Assembly (NCBI GenBank): GCA_026988435.1
Contig: JALSLH010000053.1
Span: 41,556-105,555 of the forward strand
Length of the DNA stretch: 64,000 nucleotides
Source: Methylophaga sp.
Lineage (GTDB): Bacteria > Pseudomonadota > Gammaproteobacteria > Nitrosococcales > Methylophagaceae
Direction of reading: 5' to 3'
Shown here in pieces: positions 46,290-55,450 of the stretch. The notes below the pieces were generated by a model. The model did not search any database. It saw nothing but the letters and a program-made list of their open reading frames with translations, and was not told the origin of the DNA. A program made the position numbers and the translations under genes. How positions within the stretch are numbered: position 1 is the stretch's first letter; every line of letters begins with the position of its first letter.

Positions 46290-48374
46290 CTACTCATCAT
46301 CATCAAAGTTATAATTTAAGTCTGCTGCAGGTTTTTGAATGTAATAACCCATGGCATAATCAACACCTAATCGCCACAATAATGCCAAGCTACTTGCATC
46401 TGAAACAAATTCGGCAATACTTTGCTTACCCGCTTGCTTCGTCATTTCAATGATCGCTTTAACCGCCGCCTGATTTTCTTTATCTTTTGCCATATTTTCA
46501 ACAAAAGAACCATTAATTTTCAAATATTCAACATCTAGCACACTTAATGTGTGTGAAAAATCTAAGCCTGAGCCAAAATGTTCTAGGCCAAATTCACAGC
46601 CTACTTTTTTCAATTTAGCGATCACCGCTTGGGTCTCTTCTAAATTGTCTATAATTGCTGTTTCGCTAATCTCAAAGACAAAAACACTGCCGTTAAATCC
46701 ATGGCCTTTTAACTGGGTGATCAACCAATTGATAAAAGAAGAATCAAGCAATGTTTGTTTCGACAACTTTAAGAAGAATCGTGTTTTAGGAAATGTAGCT
46801 CGGTGTACAGCTAAACTATTTAATGCATTTTCAATCACCCACTTATCAATATCAATCACTAATTGCGGTTGTTGTGCATATTTCATAAATTCTCGAGCTC
46901 TAATCACCGTGCCATCAGGCTCTTTCATACGAATAAGTACATCGTATAATTCTTGTGATGCACCATGCAAACTAACAATGGGTTGGTAGTGCAAAGAAAA
47001 ACCTTCATTCTTCAATGCATCTTGCATTCGGCCAATCCACATCACTTTATCTTGGCTTTCGGCTTCTTTAGTAGAAAGCACTATCTGATGCCTAGATACG
47101 CGATTGCCACCTGCGCGCTGTGCTTCAGCACATGCTTTATCGGCATGATCTAGCCCTTCTTCTGCTGACAATAAATTTTCTGTTAGCCGACTGATACCAA
47201 TGCTACATTTCAAGTCAATTATCTTTCCATCTGACTGAGAAGTATATTCTTCAATAGATTTTCGATAATGCTCGGCTCGTTCGTCAATATATGCATCGTC
47301 ACCATTATGGATAATGATGGTGAAAACTTGATCTGAATAGCGAGCCAAAAATTCATCCTCTTTTAACTCTACTTTTAGTAATTCAGATGCTGCTTTGACA
47401 ATGGCTTCGCTTGTAGTTAAGCCCACTTGTTCTTTTATTACTTGAAAATTATCCAGTACAATATAAATTAACTGAGATACTCCATCATTTTCACTAGCCT
47501 CAACTGTTACGCGATCTAGCTCATCCATAAACCGTGTCCGACTATGAAGTCCTGTCAACGTATCAATATCTCGAATAGCTGATACCTGTTCATCAGATAC
47601 TAATGCCGCTTGCTCTTCCTTAACGGTTACTTGAATACAATCTTCTCCCTCCACCGCCGCATGTCTAAACTCGATCTGTGCTTCGAATTCCTGTTCCCCT
47701 TCATTTATGCACATAACTGAAACTGTTTTAGCATCTGAATCTGATTTTTCAGAAAATGCCTTAAAAAAAGATTTGAATTTTTTATGCTCACTGCCTACCA
47801 ACATATCCATGATAGGTAAGCCATCAAGATCTTCGGCATCATCATAGCCAAACAAGGTTACATAGGCTTGATTGGCATAAATATGCATGCCTTCATGAAT
47901 ATACGCCACCGCCTCTTTTGATATTTCAAGCAGCAACTGACTGCGTTTATCACTTTCACGCAAAGCGCGTTCATTACGTCGGCCTAATCGACGAACAAAT
48001 AAGTTTTTCAGCTCTCGGCTAACAGCAAATTGTAGACGTTTTGTATCACTAAACACCATAATATCTTGCGCACCAAGATCAAATAAATCATCGTCTATTT
48101 CAGACTCAGTCGTCAGAATGATACAAGGAACATCACGTCCTAAATTATGTAAATACTCTAAAAATTCTTTAGGAGATATTGTTATTAATGTATCTCGGCA
48201 TATAACTAAATCCCATGATTTTTCATTTAAGGCCTCTTTTATATCAGCCATTTTGTCAAACCGTGCTGCTCGTACCGTATGGCCGGAACTTCTAAGCGTT
48301 GTTGTTATTACATCCGCTGTTGTTAATGAATCATCAATTAACAATAGTCGTAAAATCTCATCGGGTTTAGCCAC
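46290..48374 (-). CDS. FimX-like REC-PAS-GGDEF-EAL protein with degenerate catalytic motifs
   Basis: A 694-residue protein, nearly the size of Pseudomonas FimX, with the same domain order. The receiver domain (RLLLIDDSLTTADV) has lost the standard phospho-Asp setting (DLVICRDTL). A PAS domain spans about 150-250. The GGDEF motif is replaced by RYSDQVFTIII and the EAL motif by YDVLIRM, so neither cyclase nor phosphodiesterase activity is expected. FimX binds c-di-GMP and promotes PilB-driven pilus assembly; pilBCD is at 17 kb. It starts at GTG 48374, overlapping plsC by 8 bp. Confidence 0.85.
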   Translation of the reverse strand: MAKPDEILRLLLIDDSLTTADVITTTLRSSGHTVRAARFDKMADIKEALNEKSWDLVICRDTLITISPKEFLEYLHNLGRDVPCIILTTESEIDDDLFDLGAQDIMVFSDTKRLQFAVSRELKNLFVRRLGRRNERALRESDKRSQLLLEISKEAVAYIHEGMHIYANQAYVTLFGYDDAEDLDGLPIMDMLVGSEHKKFKSFFKAFSEKSDSDAKTVSVMCINEGEQEFEAQIEFRHAAVEGEDCIQVTVKEEQAALVSDEQVSAIRDIDTLTGLHSRTRFMDELDRVTVEASENDGVSQLIYIVLDNFQVIKEQVGLTTSEAIVKAASELLKVELKEDEFLARYSDQVFTIIIHNGDDAYIDERAEHYRKSIEEYTSQSDGKIIDLKCSIGISRLTENLLSAEEGLDHADKACAEAQRAGGNRVSRHQIVLSTKEAESQDKVMWIGRMQDALKNEGFSLHYQPIVSLHGASQELYDVLIRMKEPDGTVIRAREFMKYAQQPQLVIDIDKWVIENALNSLAVHRATFPKTRFFLKLSKQTLLDSSFINWLITQLKGHGFNGSVFVFEISETAIIDNLEETQAVIAKLKKVGCEFGLEHFGSGLDFSHTLSVLDVEYLKINGSFVENMAKDKENQAAVKAIIEMTKQAGKQSIAEFVSDASSLALLWRLGVDYAMGYYIQKPAADLNYNFDDDE

Positions 48375-49125
48375 GTTTTTTATCCTCTTTTAGCAATGTT
48401 TTTCTTGTTGTTGGTTTGCTGCCTTCTAACCGTGTCATTTGCTGCTCCATCCATTGATAAACTTGCTCATTCAATTCTACTGCTTTTTTGTTAGCACTGG
48501 TTATTTTTTCACCAATAACCAAGGTAATAGTGCCTGGATTCCGAATAAAACTATGTCGTGGCCAAGCCTTACCGGCATTATGTGCAACGGGTATAACCGC
48601 ACACTGAGCCTCAACGGCTAACCGTGCTGCTCCCATACCAAACCGTCCCATTTCACCTTCTGGGATCCGAGTACCTTCAGGAAAAACAACGACCCACGCC
48701 CCCGAAGCTAAACGATCTTTCCCTTGTTCCAATACTTGGTTCAGCGCCTTTCTTCCGGCACCCCGATCAATCGCTATTGGATTTAATACGGCCAAACCCC
48801 AACCAAAAAAAGGTATCCATAATAACTCTCGTTTTAAAACCCATACTTGTGGTGGAAACACCGCTTGCAATACTAATGTTTCCCATGCTGATTGATGTTT
48901 ACACATAATAACGCAGGGCTCATCAGGTATATTATCCAACCCTTCTACCTGATAACTCACTCCACATATCTTTTCCACAAACCATAAGTTTAAAACAGCC
49001 CACCTACTCATGATTTTATAACGCCACCTAAAGGGTAACGGCCATAAAAGGAATCCTATTAATGAAAATAAAATTGCCGTGATCATTTGAAGAATCAAAA
49101 AAATGGCTGAGCGGATAAAGAGCAT
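48367..49125 (-). CDS. plsC: 1-acyl-sn-glycerol-3-phosphate acyltransferase
   Basis: A membrane enzyme that acylates lysophosphatidic acid. The 252-residue protein has an N-terminal hydrophobic segment (LILQMITAILFSLIGFLLW). The acyltransferase motif is CKHQSAWET, where Glu stands at the usual Asp of HX4D, as is common in this proteobacterial subgroup. Later motifs are VFPEGTRIPEGE and VIPVAHNAGKAWP. It is downstream of gmhB with a one-base overlap (TAATG), an arrangement common in gammaproteobacteria. Confidence 0.92.
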   Translation of the reverse strand: MLFIRSAIFLILQMITAILFSLIGFLLWPLPFRWRYKIMSRWAVLNLWFVEKICGVSYQVEGLDNIPDEPCVIMCKHQSAWETLVLQAVFPPQVWVLKRELLWIPFFGWGLAVLNPIAIDRGAGRKALNQVLEQGKDRLASGAWVVVFPEGTRIPEGEMGRFGMGAARLAVEAQCAVIPVAHNAGKAWPRHSFIRNPGTITLVIGEKITSANKKAVELNEQVYQWMEQQMTRLEGSKPTTRKTLLKEDKKRG

Positions 49126-49667
49126 TATTTTGTAGATTCCAACAATGCATTTACTGCGACTTCCAGATTATCATAAACCGCAACATTTTCAGGCAGTCCA
49201 CCTTCGGACAATGTCCTCTCACCTTTACCTGTTTTAACTAAAATAGGCCTAGCTCCAGCGGCCTCTGCTGCCTGTAGATCGCGTAGCGAATCGCCAATAG
49301 CAGGCACATTGTCGAGCTTGACTCGCAGTCGTTGGGCAAGTTCGGTAAAGCTGCCCTCTTTAGGTTTTCGACATGAACAATCGTCATCTGGTCCGTGCGG
49401 GCAATATAAAATAGCTTCAAGCTTGCCTCCCACCTGCGTGAGCATTCGCCGCATTTTATTATGGATCCGACTTAAGGTATCCACGTCCAATAAACCACGA
49501 GCAATACCAGATTGATTAGTAATCACCACAACGCGATACCCTGCATGATTTAATTTCGCAATCGCCTCTAAACTGCCATCAATGGGCTCCCACTCTGCCG
49601 GCGACTTAATAAAATTATCCGAATCATGGTTAATCACACCATCTCTGTCCAGTATTATTAAAGGCAT
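49125..49667 (-). CDS. gmhB: D-glycero-beta-D-manno-heptose 1,7-bisphosphate 7-phosphatase
   Basis: A HAD-family phosphatase acting between the kinase and adenylyltransferase steps of HldE. The 180-residue protein starts LIILDRDGVINHDSDNFI (DxDG). It has VVITNQSGIARG and the zinc-binding cysteine cluster CPHGPDDDCSCRKP, then AIGDSLRDLQAAEAAG. It lies between glyS and plsC, the usual gammaproteobacterial location, and completes the heptose pathway seen at 1-4 kb. Confidence 0.95.
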   Translation of the reverse strand: MPLIILDRDGVINHDSDNFIKSPAEWEPIDGSLEAIAKLNHAGYRVVVITNQSGIARGLLDVDTLSRIHNKMRRMLTQVGGKLEAILYCPHGPDDDCSCRKPKEGSFTELAQRLRVKLDNVPAIGDSLRDLQAAEAAGARPILVKTGKGERTLSEGGLPENVAVYDNLEVAVNALLESTK

Positions 49668-49684
49668 AAATCGAGTGACTCCAT
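49668..49684. repeat. Possible half-copy of repeat family A
   Basis: aaatcgagtgactccattt between glyS and gmhB resembles one arm of family A (aatcgagtctgaccccatt). There is no matching opposite arm, so it would be a relic. Confidence 0.35.
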
Positions 49685-51766
49685 TTATTGCTGCAACACC
49701 GAAATATCAGCCACACCCAAGAATAAAGCACGTGTCTGGTTTAATAAAGCTAAGCGGTTATTACGCACAGCTTCATCATCGGCCATCACCATCACTTGAT
49801 CAAAAAAGCCATCTACCGTTTCGCGCATGCCAGCTAAAGCGCGTAAAACACCGGCATAATCAGCTTGTTCAACAAGTGGTTTAACCTGCTTGCTCACTTC
49901 AGCTAATTTCGTTGCCAATGCTTTTTCTGCAGGTTCGCTTAATAACTTGCTATCAATTTCAGCGCCTTCACCTTCAGCATCATTTTTTCGTAATATATTG
50001 CCAATACGCTTATTACCTGCCGCTAACGATTCTGCTGCATCTAATGCCCTAAACTCAGTTACCGCACTTAATCGTTGCATAAAATCTAACGGTTTTGTCG
50101 GTTGAACGGCTAATACCGCCTCAAACACGTCTGCCTTTATACCTTGGTCTAAGGCATAACCACGTAAACGGTCAAAGAAATAACGAATCACCTGCTCTGT
50201 CACATCATCTTGTGTGAGTTGCGTATCAAACCCTTGTTGAGCGTGCTGCACTAAGTTTTGTAAATCAACATCAAGTTTATTTTCAATCACTATTCGAAGC
50301 ACACCTAAAGCAGCACGGCGCAAAGCAAAAGGATCTTTCACACCCGTTGGCGGCTGACCGATTCCAAATAAGCCGACTAGGGTATCTAGTTTTTCGGCCA
50401 AGCTTACAGCTTGCCCTGTTTTTGTTTCGGGTAATTTATCACCCGAGAATCGCGGTAAATATTGCTCATCTAAAGCTTCTGCCACTTCATCATGCTCGCC
50501 ATCTAAGCGTGCATAATAACGACCCATAATCCCTTGCAAGTCAGGAAACTCACCGACCATTTCGGTTACTAAATCACATTTAGCTAATAATGCAGCACGT
50601 TCTGCTAGTGCGGCATCACCATCAATTTCAGTGGCGATCGTTGTTGCTAATTTAGCAACACGAGCTGATTTATCAAAAACCGTACCCAATTTATTTTGGA
50701 ATACAATGGTTTTTAATTGCTCTTGGCGATCAGCTAATGGGCGCTTGCGATCTGTTTCCCAGAAGAATGCTGAATCACTCAGTCGTGGTAAAATAACGCG
50801 CTCATTACCAGCAACCACTTGTGCAGGGTCGCGACTTTCAATGTTACAAATCGTAATAAAATAAGGTAATAACTCACCCGCTTTATCACGCACTGCAAAA
50901 TATTTTTGATGTTCTTCCATTGATGAGATCAACGCTTCGGCTGGCAATTCAAGGAAACGCTTATCGTACGAACCCGATAACGCAACCGGCCATTCAACCA
51001 AGCCTGTTACTTCATCTAATAAATCTTCATTCAACACCGCTTCACCACCGAGCTTTGTGGCTAAGGCCACAACTTGGTCATGTATAGTTTGACGGCGTGC
51101 TTCCATATCAACCCGCACCTGAGCTTGTTCCAACTGAGATTTATAACGGCGTGCCGATTGAATTTCAATTGCTTGTGGATGATGGAAACGATGCCCATAA
51201 CTATTACGCCCAGACTTTACGCCTAATAATTCTAGAGGAATAACATCATCACCAAACAATAAAACAAGCCAATGTACAGGACGAACAAACTCACCCGGTA
51301 AATTACCCCAACGCATTCGCTTTGGTATCGGTAAGTCGGCTAGGGCTTGTTGCAAAATATCGCCGATCAAATTGGCTGTTTCCGCGCCTGATTGTTGCTG
51401 TTTAAACACCAACCATGCACCTTTGTCCGTTTCCATTTTTTCAAGATCGTCAACCTCAACACCACATGATCGGGCAAAACCTTGTACCGCTTTAGTTGGA
51501 TTGCCATCCTCATCAAACGCAGCAGTAACCGCTGGGCCACGGCGTTCAATCATGCGATCTTGTTGTCGCACTTGCAGATCATTAACCACCACTGCCATAC
51601 GACGTGGTGCAGCATAAGATTGAATGGTCGTGAAACTTAATTCTGCTTTATCTAAACTTTGCTTGATGCTGGCTTCAAACGCGTTGATTAATTTTTTCAG
51701 TGCTTTAGGTGGCAACTCTTCTGTGCCCAGCTCAATCAATAAATCGCGTTTATTAACTTCACTCAT
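49685..51766 (-). CDS. glyS: Glycyl-tRNA synthetase beta subunit
   Basis: The large subunit of the alpha2beta2 bacterial GlyRS, 693 residues. It opens [20 protein letters not shown] and includes [37 protein letters not shown] and [16 protein letters not shown]. The C-terminal tRNA-binding region has [19 protein letters not shown]. It overlaps the glyQ stop by 4 bp (ATGA). Confidence 0.96.
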   Translation of the reverse strand: MSEVNKRDLLIELGTEELPPKALKKLINAFEASIKQSLDKAELSFTTIQSYAAPRRMAVVVNDLQVRQQDRMIERRGPAVTAAFDEDGNPTKAVQGFARSCGVEVDDLEKMETDKGAWLVFKQQQSGAETANLIGDILQQALADLPIPKRMRWGNLPGEFVRPVHWLVLLFGDDVIPLELLGVKSGRNSYGHRFHHPQAIEIQSARRYKSQLEQAQVRVDMEARRQTIHDQVVALATKLGGEAVLNEDLLDEVTGLVEWPVALSGSYDKRFLELPAEALISSMEEHQKYFAVRDKAGELLPYFITICNIESRDPAQVVAGNERVILPRLSDSAFFWETDRKRPLADRQEQLKTIVFQNKLGTVFDKSARVAKLATTIATEIDGDAALAERAALLAKCDLVTEMVGEFPDLQGIMGRYYARLDGEHDEVAEALDEQYLPRFSGDKLPETKTGQAVSLAEKLDTLVGLFGIGQPPTGVKDPFALRRAALGVLRIVIENKLDVDLQNLVQHAQQGFDTQLTQDDVTEQVIRYFFDRLRGYALDQGIKADVFEAVLAVQPTKPLDFMQRLSAVTEFRALDAAESLAAGNKRIGNILRKNDAEGEGAEIDSKLLSEPAEKALATKLAEVSKQVKPLVEQADYAGVLRALAGMRETVDGFFDQVMVMADDEAVRNNRLALLNQTRALFLGVADISVLQQ

Positions 51767-52695
51767 GATTGCGCCTCCTGCTTATTCACCATCGGGAAGC
51801 CAAGTGACTCGCGTCGGTCATAATAAGCCTGTGCAACATCACGCGCTAATGTGCGCACACGTAAAATAAAACGTTGTCGTTCTGTTACAGAAATTGCTTT
51901 GCGTGCATCCAATAAATTAAAAGTATGTGATGCTTTTAAAACCAACTCATAAGCTGGCAACGGCAAACCTGCTTCAATCATTTTTGCACTTTCACGTTCA
52001 TAGGTATCAAAGTTGGTAAACAAGCTATCAACATCAGCGTGATCAAAGTTATATTCTGACATTTCCACTTCATTTTGATGAAACACATCACCATAGGTCA
52101 CAACGCCACTTGGCCCTTCTGACCACACCAAATCATAAACACTGCTCACGCCCTGTAAATACATGGCAATGCGCTCTAAACCATAAGTAATTTCACCGGT
52201 TACGGGGCGACACTCTAGGCCGCCGACCTGCTGGAAGTAGGTAAACTGTGTAACCTCCATTCCATTAAGCCAAATTTCCCAACCTAAGCCCCATGCGCCT
52301 AATGTGGGTGATTCCCAGTTGTCTTCAACAAAACGAATATCGTGAATTGATGTATCTAAACCCAGCATTTTCAAAGAATCTAAATACAATTCTTGAATAT
52401 TGATAGGCGACGGTTTTAGCACCACCTGAAATTGGTAATAATGCTGCAAGCGATTGGGGTTTTCACCAAAGCGACCATCTGTCGGGCGGCGAGAAGGCTG
52501 CACATAAGCGGCACTCCAAGGCTCAGGGCCAATCGCACGTAAGAAAGTAGCAGGGTGAAATGTCCCCGCCCCCACTTCCATATCATAAGGTTGCAACAAG
52601 ACACAGCCTTGCTCAGCCCAATATTGTTGCAGTCGCAGGATCAATTCCTGAAAGGTCTTTGGCGTATCCGCCACCGAAACCGAAGATGTACTCAT
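51763..52695 (-). CDS. glyQ: Glycyl-tRNA synthetase alpha subunit
   Basis: The catalytic class II subunit, about 310 residues. It has [57 protein letters not shown] and a glycine-activation site in [20 protein letters not shown]. The ATG at 52695 is preferred; a TTG two codons upstream is possible. It is the first gene of the glyQ-glyS-gmhB-plsC run. Confidence 0.96.
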   Translation of the reverse strand: MSTSSVSVADTPKTFQELILRLQQYWAEQGCVLLQPYDMEVGAGTFHPATFLRAIGPEPWSAAYVQPSRRPTDGRFGENPNRLQHYYQFQVVLKPSPINIQELYLDSLKMLGLDTSIHDIRFVEDNWESPTLGAWGLGWEIWLNGMEVTQFTYFQQVGGLECRPVTGEITYGLERIAMYLQGVSSVYDLVWSEGPSGVVTYGDVFHQNEVEMSEYNFDHADVDSLFTNFDTYERESAKMIEAGLPLPAYELVLKASHTFNLLDARKAISVTERQRFILRVRTLARDVAQAYYDRRESLGFPMVNKQEAQS

Positions 52696-52701
52696 TGGCA
52701 A

Positions 52702-53005
52702 TAATCACAACCTATTAATAATAACCTTACGATTATACTAATATATGGAACTAATGTCGCAGACTGATCACTAAATTATCCAAAATAGTAGCTATTTGTA
52801 GATAATATCTAAGCGTGCTACATTCCTTGAATCACTTTACCTTTGCTAAATGAATACCATCGCATTTCAATTACTATTTTTAAGGAAAGAATAATTCTCT
52901 GTTTTGCCTTGTTCATCTACTTACAAAGAATTAAAGTCCGTATATGTATAGGAATTACAGATAATTTTTATTCTTGTTAATAACAAGTTATATTCAATTA
53001 CAGGA
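52702..53005. other. AT-rich intergenic stretch before the cassette region
   Basis: About 300 bases without a coding frame I can support. It must contain the glyQ promoter on the minus strand and perhaps one for the following plus-strand gene. I see no attC right half or attI-like sequence here. Confidence 0.5.
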
Positions 53006-53017
53006 GTGCTAGATCAT

Positions 53018-53677
53018 ATGAGTTGTTATATGTGTGATAAAGAAATAGTTTCTGTTGAACATGCGCCTCCTAAAAGTTTTTTTCCATCGGATATGCGAAA
53101 CAATTTGATTACAGTTGATTCATGCCAAAAACATAATGAAGATACATCGCTTGACGATGAATATGTCAGAAATTTAATAACTATGCATATATATGGGAAC
53201 GCTACAGCATATGAACAATTTTCAGAAAAAACTATTAAATCCTTCAAAAGAAGCCCAGCATTATTACAACACACTACAGAAAAGCAACATTCTGTAAATT
53301 TCAATGGAGCTCAAACCGTGGCATTTGAGATTGATAGGGATAGGGTAGATTTAGTCATGAGAAAAATCGCTTATGCACTTTTTTACCATAAATACAATCA
53401 ACGATGGTTACGAAAACTCATTACAGCAACCACCTATTTAAAAACTCCTGAATTTAAAAATGACGAATTTGGGCAATTAATAGAAGAACTTCAACGAGAT
53501 CATACACCAGTGTATGAGGGAAATAATCCTGATGCTTTTAAGTTTGCATTCATAGAATTAGATGACAATATTTACAATAAATATTTAAGAATGAAGTTTT
53601 ATGATGGATTTGAAGTTTGGGTGATTTTTGATGAAGATGCAGGTGACTGCGAACCAGAGTTGAACACTATTTATTGA
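53018..53677 (+). CDS. HNH-like zinc-binding protein in a cassette context
   Basis: A 219-residue protein. The N-terminal MSCYMCDKEIVSVEHAPPKS and SCQKHNEDTSLDDEYVRN form the pattern CxxC...EH...C...HN of HNH-type endonuclease-like proteins, though a catalytic HNH triad cannot be confirmed. The remainder is helical and charged with no family I recognise. Start is the ATG at 53018, preceded by aggag; a GTG four codons upstream is inside that RBS. Base usage is more AT-rich than its neighbours, and an attC-like site follows, so it may be a captured integron cassette with a defence-type role. Confidence 0.68.
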   Translation: MSCYMCDKEIVSVEHAPPKSFFPSDMRNNLITVDSCQKHNEDTSLDDEYVRNLITMHIYGNATAYEQFSEKTIKSFKRSPALLQHTTEKQHSVNFNGAQTVAFEIDRDRVDLVMRKIAYALFYHKYNQRWLRKLITATTYLKTPEFKNDEFGQLIEELQRDHTPVYEGNNPDAFKFAFIELDDNIYNKYLRMKFYDGFEVWVIFDEDAGDCEPELNTIY

Positions 53678-53707
53678 GTGTATATAAAGTTTGGAAAGAA
53701 GAATTAG

Positions 53708-53797
53708 AATATAACAAATCAATCAAGTTCGCCCACAAAAACGTGGGGTGGGACTAGGCGATACAGCCCACCTAGCCCCTTATTTCAAACGTTAGCT
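53708..53797 (+). other. attC-like integron recombination site (complete)
   Basis: It begins atataacaaatcaatcaag and ends caaacgttagct, matching the attC ends RYYYAAC (one mismatch) and GTTRRRY (one mismatch at the fifth base). The interior folds into palindromes: cccac/gtggg at 53732-53748 and ggactagg/cctagccc at 53750-53779. The next gene starts directly after the GTTAGCT end, as in integron cassettes. Confidence 0.65.
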
Positions 53798-54304
53798 GTG
53801 ATTAAATTATTGAGAAAGTACATGGATAAACCATCAATGTTTGAACAATCCCACTCACTTATCGCAGGGGCAAAAATAATCATAGACAGTGATGGTATTA
53901 ATGATAATGGCGTAAGAAGAAAGCCTTCAACTCCAGTTATATTATCTTGTGCTTTTGCCATTGAGGTATGCCTAAAGCTGCTTCTAATACAAGAAACTGA
54001 AGATGCTGGTCATGGTCACAATTTAGAAGTTCTCTTTGAAAAATTACCCAAAGAACTATTAAATCGTATTGTTGATCAATTTCTTGCCCAAAATCCTGAT
54101 GAAAATAGAGATAGTTTAAATACAAATTTATCGAATCATAAAAATATATTTGTTAATTGGCGTTATGCTTTTGAAAACACTAATCTGCTTGAATGCTCTC
54201 CAAATTTTCTATATTCACTGGCATATTCTTTAAACACATTCATTGAAGAAAATTATGACTTTGAGAGAAATGATAATGGTTGGCTTACAGTCGAAAACAG
54301 CTAA
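53798..54304 (+). CDS. HEPN-like cassette protein
   Basis: A 168-residue helical protein starting with GTG immediately after the attC-like site. AFAIEVCLKLLLIQE, HGHNLEVLFEKLP and IFVNWRYAFEN resemble HEPN-superfamily proteins found in toxin-antitoxin and defence settings. The RNase motif RxxxxH is not evident, so activity is doubtful. Its stop codon TAA lies inside the next attC-like core (agctaac at 54299-54305), as is normal for gene cassettes. No antitoxin partner is visible. Confidence 0.68.
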   Translation: MIKLLRKYMDKPSMFEQSHSLIAGAKIIIDSDGINDNGVRRKPSTPVILSCAFAIEVCLKLLLIQETEDAGHGHNLEVLFEKLPKELLNRIVDQFLAQNPDENRDSLNTNLSNHKNIFVNWRYAFENTNLLECSPNFLYSLAYSLNTFIEENYDFERNDNGWLTVENS

Positions 54305-54330
54305 CAAAACGCTCAAGTGGGGACTTCGAA
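54299..54330 (+). other. attC-like left half, truncated
   Basis: agctaacaaaacgctcaagt followed by ggggactt strongly resembles the left part of attC sites. Its agctaac core is the exact complement of the gttagct that ends the preceding site. No right half with a matching gtcccc...gttagct follows, so the site is broken. Confidence 0.6.
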
Positions 54331-54485
54331 AAGCACAAATCTTGGATGATTATGGTGATGACTCCTTTGCAAAAATGTCCGTGAACCATAATAATCCTGA
54401 TGATGTTAAACGTGAGGAATTTGATTATTATGGCTGAGTTTACCCCTTTGTAGAAGGGGAAGAACTCCTGTTTTATTTGTATGTA
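54331..54485 (+). other. Remnant sequence between cassettes
   Basis: An open frame continuing to 54437 would encode the tail KAQILDDYGDDSFAKMSVNH and more, but it has no start of its own. It may be the end of a lost cassette gene joined to the broken attC. A small hairpin (acccctttgtagaaggggaa) follows at 54451. Confidence 0.35.
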
Positions 54486-54716
54486 ATGGTTATCGAATTC
54501 GAGAATAATAAAGATCTAGATAGCTTGGATTCATTTATGTATTCCATGGATAGAGAAATAAGTGGGTTGCAAAAATTGCTCACTAAGGATGAAAATAAGA
54601 CACTTAAAAAAGCGTTCGAATTAATATGGGATATAGGTGGAGATGATTGGGCTGATTTTCGTCAATGTGAAAACCTACAAACACTAATCGGTATTTCAAT
54701 AAGTGAGGGCAGGTAA
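54486..54716 (+). CDS. Small acidic protein of unknown function in cassette region
   Basis: A 76-residue acidic protein from the ATG at 54486; a TTG three codons upstream is possible. Composition is helical, with NNKDLDSLDSFMYSMDREIS and KKAFELIWDIGGDDWADF. I do not recognise it. The stop TAA again lies in an attC-like core (ggtaac), which supports it as a cassette gene. No obvious RBS is within 10 bp. Confidence 0.5.
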   Translation: MVIEFENNKDLDSLDSFMYSMDREISGLQKLLTKDENKTLKKAFELIWDIGGDDWADFRQCENLQTLIGISISEGR

Positions 54717-54745
54717 CAATCTGTTCAGTCTGACCGTTATTGCTT
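54709..54745 (+). other. attC-like left half, truncated at the sortase gene
   Basis: aggtaacaatctgttcagtc followed by tgaccg closely resembles the classical attC start (taacaattcgttcaag). The right half is absent because the sortase stop codon comes at 54746. Confidence 0.55.
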
Positions 54746-55450
54746 TTAAACTACGATATCATCTGGTTTCGATACTGCACGCACTACATACCTCAACCGT
54801 CCGCCCGTTGTAATAGAATTAAACGGATAACAGGTTACTAACGTTAGTTGATACGGATTATTTTCAGCATTAATCCACGCTACATCTTCTTTATCGACTA
54901 CTCGCATATCTTGAATAATATAGTCACGTATCTCACCTGCGGCATTAGTCACTGAAATTTTCTCGCCTACTTTCACCTTTTCTAAAAAAGCAAAATGCGT
55001 ATCTCGGTGGGCGGCAATTACGGTGTTACCTTGCTCTGTGGGTGCGGCGGAGGCGAAGATATAGCCCGGGCCGAAGGCAAGTGAAGAACCACTTGAACCC
55101 GCCAGCACATATTGGTCAATATTATGTGCCGGCATTTCAAGGCGAGCGACTGGCCATGTATCTGCCCATGGCCACGGTTTTATGTTAGCTCGCTCACCTG
55201 TTGTTGATTCAGCCCATGCTGATGCAATTAACCATTGCGCCAGTTCTGCTTTGGCTAGAATATAACTGCCTTGTCCAACATTCCATACGGCTAATAGTGC
55301 AAACGCTACAATGACAATGCTACGACGTGTAATCTTTGCCGTTCGTGGTGAGCCTGTCGAACCATGATTATCTGATTTTATACCCTTCGACGGGCTCAGG
55401 GCGAACGGAGATATTTTTCTCCTTGTTCTAATCTCATCATACTGACTCAT
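54746..55450 (-). CDS. Marine proteobacterial-type sortase
   Basis: A cysteine transpeptidase expected to process the LPQTA-tailed protein encoded just upstream. From the ATG at 55448-55450, which overlaps that gene's stop (ATGA), it has 234 residues; an open extension of 35 residues lies inside the upstream gene and is rejected. There is a membrane helix (SIVIVAFALLAVWNVGQGSY). The catalytic residues are His in VIAAHRDTHFAFL, Cys in LTLVTCYPFN and Arg in GGRLRYVVRA. Residues about 15-38, before the helix, are encoded by a REP-like palindrome (ALSPSKG...GSTGSPRT), an in-frame repeat insertion. Confidence 0.9.
   Translation of the reverse strand: MSQYDEIRTRRKISPFALSPSKGIKSDNHGSTGSPRTAKITRRSIVIVAFALLAVWNVGQGSYILAKAELAQWLIASAWAESTTGERANIKPWPWADTWPVARLEMPAHNIDQYVLAGSSGSSLAFGPGYIFASAAPTEQGNTVIAAHRDTHFAFLEKVKVGEKISVTNAAGEIRDYIIQDMRVVDKEDVAWINAENNPYQLTLVTCYPFNSITTGGRLRYVVRAVSKPDDIVV
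55340..55408. repeat. Widespread REP-type palindrome inside the sortase gene
   Basis: Left arm 55340-55362 (ccgttcgtggtgagcctgtc...) and right arm 55386-55408 (...gctcagggcgaacgg) are inverted over 23 bases with about three mismatches, around a 23-base loop. The word is a common bacterial dispersed repeat. The sortase frame reads straight through it. Confidence 0.9.

Noticed and set aside
46549..46989. Open frame of 146 codons opposite the FimX-like gene
   Set aside because: Shadow of the EAL domain coding strand; no domain or start signal.
54404..54410. gttaaac as a possible right end for the second attC-like site
   Set aside because: It fits GTTRRRY by sequence, but it pairs poorly with agctaac and no adjoining L-box complements the left half.
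54243..54437. Short frame overlapping the end of the HEPN-like gene and the broken attC
   Set aside because: It reads through the HEPN-like gene in another frame and through attC sequence; only its tail could be a real gene remnant, so it is not called as a gene.
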